A stretch of DNA of 64,000 nt from Micromonospora qiuiae (GCF_016863555.1 NZ_BOPC01000025.1:31574-95573), one strand, 5' to 3'. Shown: positions 46,487 to 55,771, counted from the first letter of the stretch. The notes: generated by a model from the sequence alone, not told the origin. A program made the numbers and translations.

Positions 46487-46959
46487 GGCAGCACCCCGCC
46501 GGGCAGGCGGGCCACCTCGGTGGCCAGCTGGCAGCCGGTGGCGATGCCGCGGTCGAGAAGCTGGTCGAGCTGGTGCGGGGTCACCCCGTGTTCCAGGTCG
46601 GCGATGACCTCGCCGCAGATCCGGGCTCGCCCGTCGTCCTCGACGTGGACGAACGCCTTGGGCCAGAGCCGGTCGTGGTTCCACGAGTTGCAGAAGGCGT
46701 GCAGCGCGGGCACGTACTCGATGGTGAACGTCGGTGCCGCCACCGTGCGTACCTGAAGCAGCTCCCCGGCGGTGCCCGGACGCAGGAACCAGATCAGGCT
46801 GTCGGCCCACCGACCGACCAGGTCGCCGGCCGGGTCGGTCTCGACCGGGTATCCCCGGTTGGCGAGCACGCTGGCGATCAGCTCGCCGGTCAGCGGACGC
46901 AGCGCGCCCGGGTATCCGGCCAGGGGGCGGTCCACACCGTCCGCGGTCGGCGACGCCAT
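46483..46959 (-). CDS. small YbjN-domain protein
   Basis: A 158-residue protein consisting mainly of one YbjN domain (LTGELIASVLANRGYPVETDPAGDLVGRWADSLIWFLR, then ALHAFCNSWNHDRLWPKAFVHVEDDGRARICGEV). ATG 46959 follows AAGGGG at the right distance; longer upstream readings are Arg/Pro-rich and unlikely. It forms a coupled pair with the larger YbjN protein downstream and is divergent from ftsK. No function is assigned. Confidence 0.75.
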   Translation of the reverse strand: MASPTADGVDRPLAGYPGALRPLTGELIASVLANRGYPVETDPAGDLVGRWADSLIWFLRPGTAGELLQVRTVAAPTFTIEYVPALHAFCNSWNHDRLWPKAFVHVEDDGRARICGEVIADLEHGVTPHQLDQLLDRGIATGCQLATEVARLPGGVLP

Positions 46960-47070
46960 GGGCACCCCTTCTGAGGCGGATATCACGACCGGCGACCGAC
47001 TCGCGCGACGACGCGCGGACACGACCCGGAAAAGCAGCGATCTGCCGGGTGCCGCCGTTACGGTGATGCT

Positions 47071-49518
47071 ATGGCGGGCCGTACCTCTCAGGCGAGCCGG
47101 CGGCGCGGCGCGTCGCCGCGCGGTGGCACGAACAGTCGTGCCCGTAAGCCGGCCAAGAAGACCAGCGCGCCGGCACGGCGCCGCACCACGGCACGCAGGC
47201 CCGGTCCCGCCGCGTTGGTCGGCCGCACGATCGGGGCACTGTGGATGGGCCTGGCGCACGGCGTGGGTTGGGCGGTACGCGCCGTCGGCCGGCAGGCCGC
47301 CTCGGCCCGCGACCTCGATCCGGAGCACCGCCGGGACGGTGCCGGACTGCTGATGATCGGCTTGGCCCTGCTCAGCGCCGGGGCGATCTGGTTCTCGGCG
47401 GCCGGGCCGGTCGGTGCCCGGCTGGCCGACACGGTCCGGCTCTTCCTCGGGGCGATCTCCATCGTGGTGCCGGTGCTGCTCGGCATCGGTGCCTGGCGGC
47501 TGATGCGCCAGCCCGGCGATCCCGAGCACCGCGGCCGTGGACCGATCGGGTGGGGCTCCATGCTGGTCGCCACCGCCGCGATGCTGCACATCGGCCAGCA
47601 GCCGGCCGACCCGGGCGAGCGGGACTTCGCCGGCGGCCTGATCGGCGCCGGCGTCGGTAGCCTGCTGGAGCGGGCGGTCACCGCCTGGGTCGCGGTGCCG
47701 CTGCTGATCCTGCTGCTGGTGTTCGGGCTGCTCGTGGTCACCGCGACACCGATCAACAAGATCCCCGAGCGGCTCGGCCTGCTCGCCGCGAGTGTGCTCG
47801 GCCCGAGCGGCCAGGAGACGGACGAGGCCCCGGCCGCGCCGCCCCGCCGCCGCCCGGCGAAACGGGCGCCACCGCCGGTCGACCCGGACGAGTTCGACGA
47901 CCTGACCGGCGTGGATCTCCAGGAGACGATGGTCCTGCCGCGCAAGGCGCGGTCACGGGTGCCGGCGAGCCGCAAGCCGGCCGAGCCGCCGGAGCACTCA
48001 CCCGCGCCGACCCGCGCCGAACAGCTCGCGCTGACCGGGTTGGCCGGCGACTACACCCTGCCCCCGTCGAACATGCTCGCCAGCGGTGCCGCGCCGAAGA
48101 CCCGCAGCAAGGCCAACGACGAGGTGATCGCCGCGCTGACCGGCGTCTTCGAGCAGTTCGACGTGGACGCGGCGGTGACCGGCTTCACCCGGGGCCCGAC
48201 GGTGACCCGCTACGAGGTCGAGCTGGGCCACGGCGTCAAGGTGGAGCGGATCACCCAGCTTTCCCGCAACATCGCGTACGCGGTGAAGTCGCCGGACGTC
48301 CGCATCCTCAGCCCGATCCCGGGCAAGAGCGCGGTCGGCGTGGAGATCCCGAACACCGACCCGGAGAACGTGGCCCTCGGCGACGTGCTCCGCTCGCGGG
48401 CCGCCGCCAGCGACCACCACCCGATGCTGGTCGCGCTCGGCAAGGACATCGAGGGCGGCTACGTGGTGGCCAACCTCGCGAAGATGCCCCATATTCTGAT
48501 CGCGGGGGCCACCGGCGCCGGCAAATCGAGCTGCCTCAATACTCTGCTGATGTCCATTCTGACGCGGGCGACGCCGGACGAGGTGCGGCTGCTGCTGATC
48601 GACCCGAAGCGGGTCGAGCTGACCGGCTACGAGGGGATCCCGCACCTGGTCACCCCGATCGTGACCAACGCCAAGAAGGCGGCCGACTCGCTGGAGTGGG
48701 TCGTGCGTGAGATGGACATGCGCTACGACGACCTCGCCGCGAACGGGGTCCGGCACATCGACGACTTCAACCGCAAGGTCCGCACCGGCGAGATCAAGGC
48801 CCCACCGGGCAGCGAGCGGGAAATGCGGCCGTACCCGTACCTGCTGGTGATCGTCGACGAGTTGGCCGACCTGATGATGGTCGCCCCGCGTGACGTGGAG
48901 GACTCCATCGTCCGGATCACCCAGCTCGCCCGGGCGGCCGGGATCCACCTGGTGCTGGCCACCCAACGCCCCTCGGTCGACGTGGTGACCGGCCTGATCA
49001 AGGCCAACGTGCCGTCCCGGTTGGCTTTCGCCACCTCCTCGCTGGCCGACTCCCGGGTCATCCTGGATCAGCCCGGCGCGGAGAAGCTGCTCGGCCGCGG
49101 CGACGGGCTGTTCCTGCCGATGGGCGCCTCGAAGCCGATCCGCATCCAGGGCGCCTGGGTCACCGAGCGTGAGATCGCCGATGTCGTCAAGTTCTGCAAG
49201 GAACAGCGTGAGCCGGAGTTCCGCTCGGACGTGCTGACCGTCGCCCAGGAGAGCAAGAAGAAGATCGACGAGGACATCGGCGACGACCTCGACCTGCTGG
49301 TGCAGGCGGTCGAGCTGGTGGTCACCTCGCAGTTCGGCTCGACCTCCATGCTCCAGCGCAAGCTGCGGGTCGGCTTCGCCAAGGCGGGCCGGCTGATGGA
49401 CCTGATGGAGACCCGCGGCGTCGTCGGCCCCTCCGAGGGTTCCAAGGCCCGCGACGTGCTGGTCAAGCCGGACGAGCTGGAGGAGGTCCTGGCCGGCCTG
49501 CGCGGGGACGAGCAGTGA
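47071..49518 (+). CDS. ftsK: DNA translocase FtsK/SpoIIIE
   Basis: An 815-residue FtsK that pumps DNA through the septum during division or sporulation. A basic Arg/Lys-rich N-terminus is followed by about four membrane helices (about 90-245), a Pro-rich linker, alpha and beta motor domains with Walker A GATGAGKSS (Lys485) and Walker B LLVIVDELADLM, and a C-terminal gamma winged helix (LVVTSQFGSTSMLQRKLRVGFAKAGRLMDLMETRGVVGPSEGSKARDVLV) that reads oriented DNA motifs. ATG 47071 lacks a strong ribosome site. Confidence 0.95.
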   Translation: MAGRTSQASRRRGASPRGGTNSRARKPAKKTSAPARRRTTARRPGPAALVGRTIGALWMGLAHGVGWAVRAVGRQAASARDLDPEHRRDGAGLLMIGLALLSAGAIWFSAAGPVGARLADTVRLFLGAISIVVPVLLGIGAWRLMRQPGDPEHRGRGPIGWGSMLVATAAMLHIGQQPADPGERDFAGGLIGAGVGSLLERAVTAWVAVPLLILLLVFGLLVVTATPINKIPERLGLLAASVLGPSGQETDEAPAAPPRRRPAKRAPPPVDPDEFDDLTGVDLQETMVLPRKARSRVPASRKPAEPPEHSPAPTRAEQLALTGLAGDYTLPPSNMLASGAAPKTRSKANDEVIAALTGVFEQFDVDAAVTGFTRGPTVTRYEVELGHGVKVERITQLSRNIAYAVKSPDVRILSPIPGKSAVGVEIPNTDPENVALGDVLRSRAAASDHHPMLVALGKDIEGGYVVANLAKMPHILIAGATGAGKSSCLNTLLMSILTRATPDEVRLLLIDPKRVELTGYEGIPHLVTPIVTNAKKAADSLEWVVREMDMRYDDLAANGVRHIDDFNRKVRTGEIKAPPGSEREMRPYPYLLVIVDELADLMMVAPRDVEDSIVRITQLARAAGIHLVLATQRPSVDVVTGLIKANVPSRLAFATSSLADSRVILDQPGAEKLLGRGDGLFLPMGASKPIRIQGAWVTEREIADVVKFCKEQREPEFRSDVLTVAQESKKKIDEDIGDDLDLLVQAVELVVTSQFGSTSMLQRKLRVGFAKAGRLMDLMETRGVVGPSEGSKARDVLVKPDELEEVLAGLRGDEQ

Positions 49519-49552
49519 CGTTGCCGGAATGCCGCCGGCCGGATGTGCAGAC

Positions 49553-49592
49553 ACCGCAGGGCCCGTCGAAGTGAACCGGCTGGCCCTGCGGT
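49553..49592. terminator. hairpin after ftsK
   Basis: Eleven-base perfect arms ACCGCAGGGCC/GGCCCTGCGGT separated by 18 bases, 34 bases past the ftsK stop. It lies between ftsK and the leftward micro-ORF and probably ends transcripts from both sides. Confidence 0.75.
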
Positions 49593-49612
49593 GACGCGAC
49601 TCGTCGCGTGGG

Positions 49613-49669
49613 TCAGGTGAGCGCGGCGGCGAACAGCAGGTTGAGCAGGATGGCGGCCGGATTGGCCAT
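49613..49669 (-). CDS. 18-residue hydrophobic micro-ORF
   Basis: An ORF encoding MANPAAILLNLLFAAALT, preceded by a textbook ribosome site (GGAGGAGATC then ATG). The peptide is one short hydrophobic helix. It lies 97 bases downstream of the guanidinium exporter on the same strand and upstream of the hairpin at 49553-49592, so it could share that transcript. A small dyad TCAA/TTGA sits between them at about 49685-49699. It is called because of the ribosome site and the hydrophobic coding content; no homologue is recalled. Confidence 0.45.
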   Translation of the reverse strand: MANPAAILLNLLFAAALT

Positions 49670-49766
49670 GATCTCCTCCGGAAGTCAACTCTTCGTTGAT
49701 CGGCGGAGTACCCACACCAGGCCACGGTCCAAACAGCATCATCGGCCTCGGGGCCGGCCGGAACGC

Positions 49767-50081
49767 TCAGTGGAAGACCTTGAGCCCTACCACCCCGGCG
49801 ATCACCAGCAGCAGGCTGAGCAGCCGGAGCAGGTTGGCCGACTCGCCGAGCGCCACCATGCCGATCAGGGCGGTGCCGACCGCGCCGATGCCGACCCAGA
49901 CCACATACCCGGTGCCGACCGGGATCTCCCGCAACGCGTATCCCAGGCCGATCATGCTCAACACCAACGTGATCACGAACACCACCGAGGGGACCGGTCG
50001 GGTGAAGCCCGCACTGCGGTCCAGGGCGATCGCCCACGCGGTCTCCAACAGTCCGGAGAGCACCAGTACGATCCAGGCCAT
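49767..50081 (-). CDS. gdx: guanidinium exporter, SMR family (Gdx/SugE)
   Basis: A 104-residue four-helix small multidrug resistance protein of the SugE/Gdx branch, which exports guanidinium in exchange for protons. The essential Glu is in helix 1 (WIVLVLSGLLETAWAIAL), and PVGTGYVVWVGIGAVGTALIGMVALGESANLLRL matches the Gdx pattern closely. ATG 50081 follows GAGGTGG; the longer upstream reading is excluded because it covers the riboswitch. The guanidine-III riboswitch 60 bases upstream fixes both the substrate and the regulation. Confidence 0.93.
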   Translation of the reverse strand: MAWIVLVLSGLLETAWAIALDRSAGFTRPVPSVVFVITLVLSMIGLGYALREIPVGTGYVVWVGIGAVGTALIGMVALGESANLLRLLSLLLVIAGVVGLKVFH

Positions 50082-50140
50082 CGAGCCACCTCTTCGCCGT
50101 TGCCCGGGCCGTCGGGCCTCGGGCGGGTCGATTCCGCATG

Positions 50141-50181
50141 GGGCGTCTTGGCCTGACCGGGTACGCCCACGACTCGTCCGG
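50141..50181 (-). ncRNA. guanidine-III riboswitch (mini-ykkC/ykkC-III class)
   Basis: Read on the minus strand from 50181: CCGGACGAG, then GUGGGCGUACCCGGUCAGG, then CCAAGACGCCCC. These blocks and their order match the guanidine-III consensus (CCGGACGAGG...GCGCCGUACCCGGUCAGG...CAAGACGG) from memory, including the CCGG/CCGG and GGGCGU/ACGCCC pseudoknot pairing. It lies in the 5' leader of the Gdx exporter gene, the classic target. Guanidinium binding would expose the ribosome site and turn on export. Confidence 0.9.
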
Positions 50182-50293
50182 GGCAGCCACACCGGGCCGC
50201 CGCGACCGACCGTAGCACCGGCGGGGCGGCGCGATGGGTGAGACAAATCACCGGGCTGGACCTCAACCTTGCTTCACCTTGCACGATGAGGCC

Positions 50294-51232
50294 ATGACCG
50301 TGCTCATCTCCGACGCGGAGGTCGCCGCCGCACTGGACGCACCGGCCACGGTGGACGCGATGCGCGATGCGCTGCTGGCCAGCCACGACGGCCGGCTGGT
50401 GGCCCCGCCCCGAGCCGGCGTGCAGTTGGGCGGCGGCCGGATGATGCTCACCGCCGGGCACCTGCTCGGGCAGTGGTACGGATACCGGGCGTACGACACG
50501 TTCGGCCATCCCGAAGCCGAACAGGTGGTGGTGCTGCACGACGGGCGTACGGGTGCGGTGCGGGCGGTCGCCGTGGGGGAGGAGTTGGGCTCCCGGCGTA
50601 CCGGCGGGCTGGGCGGGGTCGCGGTGGACGCGCTGGCCCGCCCGGACGCGGCCACGCTCGGTGTGATCGGCTCCGGCGGGCAGGCATGGACCCAGGTCTG
50701 GGCCGCCGCCGCCGTACGCCCGCTGCAGGAGGTGACGGTCTACAGCCGCTCGACGGCGCGTCGGGAGGCGTTCGCCGCCCGGGTCCGGGCCGAACTCGGC
50801 ATTCCGGCCCGCCCGGTGGACAACGCCCGGGCGGCGGTGCACGACCGGGACGTGGTGGTGCTGGCCACCACCAGCCCCACGCCGGTACTGGACGCCGCCG
50901 ACCTGACCCCGGGCTGCCACGTCAACGCAGTCGGGTTCAAGCAGCGCGACCGCGCGGAGTTCGCCCCCGATCTGCTGGATCGCGCCGCCGTGCTGGTCAG
51001 CGATTCACCGGCGCAGTCCCGGTCGTACGTTCCGCCGATGCTCGCCGCCGAGCCGCCGTACGCCGCACGGCTGGGCGATCTGGGCGCGGTGCTGGCCGGA
51101 TCGGCGCCCGGCCGCACCGGTGCGGACCAGATCTCGGTCTTCTGCTCGGTCGGTCTCGCCGGCACCGAGGTGTTCCTACTCGACCGCCTGGTCCGGATTC
51201 TCGTCGCCGGCGCGACCGGCTCATCCGGGTGA
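50294..51232 (+). CDS. ornithine cyclodeaminase / mu-crystallin family protein
   Basis: A 312-residue NAD-dependent enzyme of the OCD/mu-crystallin family. GQWYGYRAYDTF and LGSRRTGGLGGVAVDALARPD form the substrate site (the Lys of OCD is replaced by the RAYDTF context), and GVIGSGGQAWTQVWAAAAV is the Rossmann motif. Possible reactions are ornithine to proline, ketimine reduction or alanine dehydrogenation. ATG 50294 has GATGAGG upstream. It is divergent from the riboswitch-controlled gdx gene; a link to arginine/guanidine metabolism is tempting but unproven. Confidence 0.85.
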   Translation: MTVLISDAEVAAALDAPATVDAMRDALLASHDGRLVAPPRAGVQLGGGRMMLTAGHLLGQWYGYRAYDTFGHPEAEQVVVLHDGRTGAVRAVAVGEELGSRRTGGLGGVAVDALARPDAATLGVIGSGGQAWTQVWAAAAVRPLQEVTVYSRSTARREAFAARVRAELGIPARPVDNARAAVHDRDVVVLATTSPTPVLDAADLTPGCHVNAVGFKQRDRAEFAPDLLDRAAVLVSDSPAQSRSYVPPMLAAEPPYAARLGDLGAVLAGSAPGRTGADQISVFCSVGLAGTEVFLLDRLVRILVAGATGSSG

Positions 51233-51286
51233 CGCCCGCCGCCGGGCCGCCCCGCCGGATCGGGCGCGGCGGCCCGGTACCCTCGG

Positions 51287-52864
51287 ATGGTGTCTGCCAC
51301 CTCCCCTACTGACCACTCCAACTCGGCGCGTCTGGCGCCGCGCCGCGAGTTGGAGCAGTCGACCGACCACTCCAGCTCTGCGCGGTCGGCGGAGTCGTCC
51401 GCCGGCGACGGCCGCCGGGTCGCCCTGCTGACCCTGGGCTGTGCCCGTAACGAGGTCGACTCGGAGGAGCTGGCCGCCCGCCTGCACGCCGACGGTTGGC
51501 AGGTGACGACCGACGGCGAGGGCGCCGACGTGGTGGTCGTCAACACCTGCGGCTTCGTGGAGAAGGCCAAGCAGGACTCGATCCAGACGCTGCTGGCCGC
51601 CGCCGACACCGGCGCGAAGGTGGTCGCTGCCGGCTGCATGGCCGAGCGGTACGGCCGGGAGCTGGCCGACAGCCTTCCCGAGGCCCAGGCGGTGCTCAGC
51701 TTCGACGACTATCCGGAGATCTCCGCCCGGCTGGACGCGGTCGTCGCCGGCCGCAGCTTCGCCGCGCACACTCCCCGGGACCGGCGCGAGCTGCTGCCGC
51801 TGACGCCGGTGGCCCGCCGGGACAGCGCGGTGTCGCTGCCCGGGCACGGCAACGCCGCCGACGTCGACGAGCACACCCCGGCGCACCTACGGCCGGTGCT
51901 GCGCCGCCGGCTGGTCAGCGGCCCGGTCGCCTCGCTCAAGCTGGCCAGCGGCTGCGACCGGCGTTGCGCCTTCTGCGCCATTCCCGCCTTCCGGGGCGCC
52001 TTCGTCTCCCGCACCCCGGACGAACTGCTCGCCGAAGCCGAGTGGCTGGCCAAGAGCGGTGTTCGTGAGCTGGTCCTGGTCAGCGAGAACTCGACCTCGT
52101 ACGGCAAGGACCTGGGCGACCCCCGGGCATTGGAGAAGCTGCTGCCGCAGCTAGCCGCAGTCGACGGCATCGTCCGGGTCCGGGTCAGCTACCTCCAGCC
52201 GGCCGAGACCCGGCCCGGCCTGGTCGAGGCGATCGCCACCACACCGGGGGTGGCACCCTACTTCGACCTGTCGTTCCAGCACTCCAGCGAGCCGGTGCTG
52301 CGCCGGATGCGTCGTTTCGGCTCCACCGACCGGTTCCTGAAACTGTTGGCCGACGCACGGGAGTTGGCACCGCAGGCCGGGGCGCGAAGCAACTTCATCG
52401 TCGGATTCCCCGGCGAGACCCGGGCCGACGTCGACGAACTGGTCCGCTTCCTCACCGAGGCCCGGCTCGACGCGATCGGGGTCTTCGACTACAGCGACGA
52501 GGACGGCACCGAGGCCGCCGGACTGCCCGGCAAGGTCTCCGCCGCCACCATCAAGCGCCGGTACGACAAGCTCAGCGCGCTCGCCGACGAGCTGTGCTCG
52601 CAGCGCGCCGAGGACCGCCTCGGCGCGACGGTCGAGGTGCTGGTCGACTCAGTCGACGAGGGTGTCGTCGAGGGGCGGGCCGCGCACCAGGGACCGGAGG
52701 TGGACGGCTCGACCACGCTCGTCGCGCCGCGGGGCGGCGGGGTCGACCTGGCCGCGCTGCGCCCGGGCGACCTGGTCCGGGCGACCGTGACCGGCACCGA
52801 AGGGGTCGACCTGGTCGCGGTGCCGGATGAGATGATCTCGGCGGCGCCCGGCGCGACGCGGTGA
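51287..52864 (+). CDS. rimO: ribosomal protein S12 methylthiotransferase RimO
   Basis: A 525-residue radical-SAM methylthiotransferase modifying an Asp of ribosomal protein S12. The UPF0004 domain has [19 protein letters not shown] and [15 protein letters not shown]; the radical-SAM cluster Cys223, Cys227 and Cys230 lie in [17 protein letters not shown]; a C-terminal TRAM domain follows. The first 40 residues are a Ser/Arg-rich extension with duplicated [16 protein letters not shown] motifs, not part of the enzyme. Length exceeds E. coli RimO (441) through this tail and a mid-protein insert. Its stop overlaps the pgsA start. Confidence 0.93.
   Translation: MVSATSPTDHSNSARLAPRRELEQSTDHSSSARSAESSAGDGRRVALLTLGCARNEVDSEELAARLHADGWQVTTDGEGADVVVVNTCGFVEKAKQDSIQTLLAAADTGAKVVAAGCMAERYGRELADSLPEAQAVLSFDDYPEISARLDAVVAGRSFAAHTPRDRRELLPLTPVARRDSAVSLPGHGNAADVDEHTPAHLRPVLRRRLVSGPVASLKLASGCDRRCAFCAIPAFRGAFVSRTPDELLAEAEWLAKSGVRELVLVSENSTSYGKDLGDPRALEKLLPQLAAVDGIVRVRVSYLQPAETRPGLVEAIATTPGVAPYFDLSFQHSSEPVLRRMRRFGSTDRFLKLLADARELAPQAGARSNFIVGFPGETRADVDELVRFLTEARLDAIGVFDYSDEDGTEAAGLPGKVSAATIKRRYDKLSALADELCSQRAEDRLGATVEVLVDSVDEGVVEGRAAHQGPEVDGSTTLVAPRGGGVDLAALRPGDLVRATVTGTEGVDLVAVPDEMISAAPGATR
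51311..51384. repeat. direct repeat and dyad inside the rimO 5' end
   Basis: A 20-base unit at 51311-51330 recurs at 51365-51384 with 18 of 20 bases identical. Between them is a 10-base perfect inverted repeat CTCCAACTCG/CGAGTTGGAG (51316-51325, 51346-51355). Together they form a hairpin-plus-repeat element translated as the RimO tail. Confidence 0.75.
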
Positions 52865-53514
52865 CGGCGGGCCGGGACGAGACGAGGGAGCGACGAGGTG
52901 CGGTGCCCGACGGTGGGCCGATGACCGGGGCGACGGAGTCCACCCCGCTGCCGGTGGTGGCCCGGGTGCCGGTGGTCAACGCGGCCAACGCCCTGACCGC
53001 GCTGCGGCTGGCCCTGGTGCCGGTCTTCGCCGCCTCCGTGATCGTCTCGGGCATGACGCACGCCGGTTGGCAGGTCATCGCCTGTCTGATCTTCGCCGTC
53101 GCCTCGCTGACGGATTTCGTCGACGGCTGGATCGCCCGCCGGTTCGCGCTCGTGACCGCGTTCGGCAAGGTGGCCGACCCGATCGCCGACAAGGCGCTCA
53201 TCGGCACCGCTCTGCTGCTCCTGTCGGCCCACGACCAACTGCCGTGGTGGGTGACGGGGGTGATCCTCGCCCGGGAGTTGGGCATCACGGCCCTGCGGTT
53301 CTGGGTGATCCGACGCGGGGTGATTGCCGCGAGCCGCGGTGGCAAGGTCAAGACCGCGCTGCAGATCCTGGCCATCACCTGGTATCTGTGGCCGATGCCC
53401 GACGCCCTGGCCACGGTCGGTCCGTGGATCATGGGCGCGGCGGTCGCCGTCACTGTGCTCACGGGCTTCGACTACCTCGCCCAGGCCCTACGGTTGCGCC
53501 GAACCACCAGCTGA
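52861..53514 (+). CDS. pgsA: CDP-diacylglycerol-glycerol-3-phosphate 3-phosphatidyltransferase
   Basis: A membrane enzyme of up to 217 residues making phosphatidylglycerol phosphate. The CDP-alcohol phosphotransferase motif D-G-x2-A-R-x8-G-x3-D-x3-D is complete in [27 protein letters not shown], and about five helices are predicted. The first in-frame start is GTG 52861 in a GTGA overlap with rimO; GTG 52903 or ATG 52921 would give a more usual length of about 200 and cannot be excluded. It corresponds to the mycobacterial pgsA3 position upstream of clgR-pspA. Confidence 0.88.
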   Translation: MTAGRDETRERRGAVPDGGPMTGATESTPLPVVARVPVVNAANALTALRLALVPVFAASVIVSGMTHAGWQVIACLIFAVASLTDFVDGWIARRFALVTAFGKVADPIADKALIGTALLLLSAHDQLPWWVTGVILARELGITALRFWVIRRGVIAASRGGKVKTALQILAITWYLWPMPDALATVGPWIMGAAVAVTVLTGFDYLAQALRLRRTTS

Positions 53515-53554
53515 CCGGCGCTGCGGCGAGTAGATCACCGCCTGGTCGGGAAGG

Positions 53555-54088
53555 ATGCGACAAGTGGGCATGAGAGAAGCCGAAGGAGCGATGGGCAGCG
53601 CAGCGGCCGGCGTGGTGCACCGTCTCGCCGAACGGCGACAGACGGTCGCCACCGTCGAGTCGCTGACCGGCGGCCTGCTGGCCGCAACGATCGTCGAGAT
53701 CGCCGGTGCGAGCGCCGCCTACCGGGGCGGGCTGGTGGTTTACGCCACCGAGCTGAAGGAGTGGCTGGCCGGCGTACCGGCGCAGCTGCTGGCCGAGCGC
53801 GGCCCGGTCGACCCGGACGTGGCGGCGGCGCTCGCCGAGGGCGGACGACGCGGCTGCGGGGCCGACTGGGCACTGGCCACCACCGGGGTGGCTGGCCCGG
53901 AGTCCCAGGACGGCAAGCCGGTCGGGCTGGTCTACGTCGCGGTCGCCGGCCCGGACGGCACCGAGGTACGGGAACTCGACCTCGACGGTGGGCGCGACCA
54001 CATTCGGGCGGGCGCGGTGACCGGCGCGCTGCGGCTGCTCGCCGAGCACATTCAGGTCCCGGACGCCGCCGAAGCCCCCCGGTCCTGA
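53555..54088 (+). CDS. pncC: CinA family nicotinamide-nucleotide amidohydrolase
   Basis: A protein of up to 177 residues, the C-terminal CinA/PncC domain alone, deamidating NMN in pyridine nucleotide recycling. Hallmarks are VATVESLTGGLLAATIVEIAGASAAYRGGLVVYATELKEW and ATTGVAGPESQDGKPVGLVYVA. The start is uncertain: ATG 53555 abuts its ribosome site, and ATG 53591 gives 165 residues, nearer the family length. It sits between pgsA and clgR, as in many actinobacteria. Confidence 0.88.
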   Translation: MRQVGMREAEGAMGSAAAGVVHRLAERRQTVATVESLTGGLLAATIVEIAGASAAYRGGLVVYATELKEWLAGVPAQLLAERGPVDPDVAAALAEGGRRGCGADWALATTGVAGPESQDGKPVGLVYVAVAGPDGTEVRELDLDGGRDHIRAGAVTGALRLLAEHIQVPDAAEAPRS

Positions 54089-54126
54089 CCCCTCGTCACG
54101 CGCCCTTGCCGGATGTCGCCTCGTTT

Positions 54127-54139
54127 ACCCCGTCGGGGT
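54127..54139. promoter_or_regulatory. palindrome in the clgR upstream region
   Basis: Perfect dyad ACCCCG-T-CGGGGT in the 165-base gap between pncC and clgR. It could be a pncC terminator stem or part of an operator controlling clgR. The rest of the gap has a TACCGGGTA near-palindrome at about 54161-54169 but no confident promoter. Confidence 0.35.
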
Positions 54140-54253
54140 GGGATGTCGCGGCGGCGCGTACCGGGTACGGTTGCGGGAAGGCTCCGACGACCGGGGCCGG
54201 TGCCGCCGCCGGGCCGCGAGGCCGGGCGAACTGTGTCCCTCAGGGGAGGTGCG

Positions 54254-54700
54254 ATGGTCCTGCTACGCCGGGTGATCGGTGACGCATTGCGGGCGCGCCG
54301 GCAGGGGCAGCACCGCACGCTGCGCGAGGTATCTTCCGCCGCCAACGTCAGCCTGGGGTACCTGTCCGAGATCGAGCGCGGCCAGAAGGAAGCCTCCAGC
54401 GAACTGCTCGCTGCGATCTGCGACGCGCTGGGCGCCCGCCTGTCCGAGCTGCTGCGCGAGGTCAGCGATACCGTTGCGCTCGCCGAGCAACTGCCGGGCG
54501 TGCTCGTCCCGGTGCAGAACGAGCCGGCCGAGTCGACACCGGTCGCGGCGCCGCCGGTGGCCAGGTCCACCGGCCGGGGGGTGCGCCAGGTCAGCTCGGA
54601 CGGCAGCGTCGCCGTCGCCGTGCGCCAGGAATCTCCGCTCAAGGCCACCTTGCGCAGCACCCGGGTGCGCCCCGACCGGGACGTGGTCTGCGCCGCCTGA
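54254..54700 (+). CDS. clgR: helix-turn-helix regulator ClgR
   Basis: A 148-residue XRE-type regulator. The DNA-binding domain is [49 protein letters not shown], followed by a short C-terminal tail ending CAA, like ClgR proteins that are ClpP substrates. ClgR activates clp protease genes and, in mycobacteria, the adjacent pspA envelope-stress gene. ATG 54254 follows GGGGAGG at 54243-54249. Being directly upstream of pspA and pspM supports the assignment. Confidence 0.87.
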   Translation: MVLLRRVIGDALRARRQGQHRTLREVSSAANVSLGYLSEIERGQKEASSELLAAICDALGARLSELLREVSDTVALAEQLPGVLVPVQNEPAESTPVAAPPVARSTGRGVRQVSSDGSVAVAVRQESPLKATLRSTRVRPDRDVVCAA

Positions 54701-54880
54701 CAGGGCCGATGGTCGTGGTGGCCCGCGCCGCGTAGGGTTGATCGTGCACGTCCCCCTCCGGTCGGTACGGATGCTGTGCTGGCGGTCGGCTGGGACGATG
54801 TATCCACCATCGCCGGTGGCCGACCTGGCCCGCCCGGTGTGGGACAGGCGCAGCGACGTTACTGAGGGGATACCGCGGAG

Positions 54881-55747
54881 ATGGCGAACCCGTTCGTCAA
54901 GGGCTGGAAATACCTGATGGCGCTTTTCGGCGCTCGAATCGACGAGCACGCCGACCCCAAGGTGCAGCTCCAGCAGGCCATCGACGAGGCGCACCGGCAG
55001 CACCAGGCACTCGTCCAGCAGGCCGCGGCGGTGATCGGCAACCAGCGCCAGCTGGAGATGAAGCTTTCCCGCCAGATGTCCGACGTCGAGCGGTTGCAGG
55101 CCAACGCTCGGCAGGCGCTGGTCCTCGCCGACCGGGCCCGGGCCAAGGGCGACGAGGCCGAGGCCGGCCGCTACGAGCAGTCCGCACAGACCCTGGCCAC
55201 CCAGCTGGTCTCCGCCGAGCAGGCCGCGGAGGACCTGAAGACCCTGCACGATCAGGCGCTCGCCGCCGCCGGGCAGGCGCGCCGCGCGGTGGAGAACAAC
55301 TCGATGATCCTCCAGCAGAAGCTCGCCGAGCGCGCCAAGCTGCTCAGCCAGCTGGAGCAGGCCAAGATGCAGGAGAGCGTGGCCGCCTCGCTGGAGTCCA
55401 TGTCCGCGCTCACCGCGCCGGGCACCACCCCCAGCCTGGACGAGGTCCGCGACCGCATCGAACGCCGCTACGCCAACGCCATGGGCCGGGCCGAATTGGC
55501 CAGCAACTCGGCCGAGGGCCGAATGCTGGAGATCCAGAAGGCGACCCTGGACACGGCGGGCTCCGCCCGGCTGGATCAGATTCGCGCCAGCATGGCCGGC
55601 GAGCAGCTCGGCGCCGGCCCCGAACGCGGTGCGGTCAGCGGCCAGCCGGCAGCGGCGAGCAACGACCCGGCCGTGGCGCGGCTCGACGAGATCAGGGCCA
55701 GCATGAGCCGCGACCGCGGCACCGGCGACACCACCGCCGCCGGCTGA
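54881..55747 (+). CDS. pspA: phage shock protein A (PspA/IM30)
   Basis: A 288-residue ESCRT-III-like coiled-coil protein that coats stressed membrane and preserves the proton gradient. It starts [37 protein letters not shown], with an amphipathic N-terminal helix, and continues as long helices rich in Gln/Ala/Glu. A C-terminal repeat ([10 protein letters not shown] and [10 protein letters not shown]) ends the protein. It lies 180 bases after clgR; that gap shows no clear terminator, so readthrough plus a local promoter are both possible. Confidence 0.93.
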   Translation: MANPFVKGWKYLMALFGARIDEHADPKVQLQQAIDEAHRQHQALVQQAAAVIGNQRQLEMKLSRQMSDVERLQANARQALVLADRARAKGDEAEAGRYEQSAQTLATQLVSAEQAAEDLKTLHDQALAAAGQARRAVENNSMILQQKLAERAKLLSQLEQAKMQESVAASLESMSALTAPGTTPSLDEVRDRIERRYANAMGRAELASNSAEGRMLEIQKATLDTAGSARLDQIRASMAGEQLGAGPERGAVSGQPAAASNDPAVARLDEIRASMSRDRGTGDTTAAG

Positions 55748-55771
55748 GCCGGAGCAGTCGAGGAGGCGACG

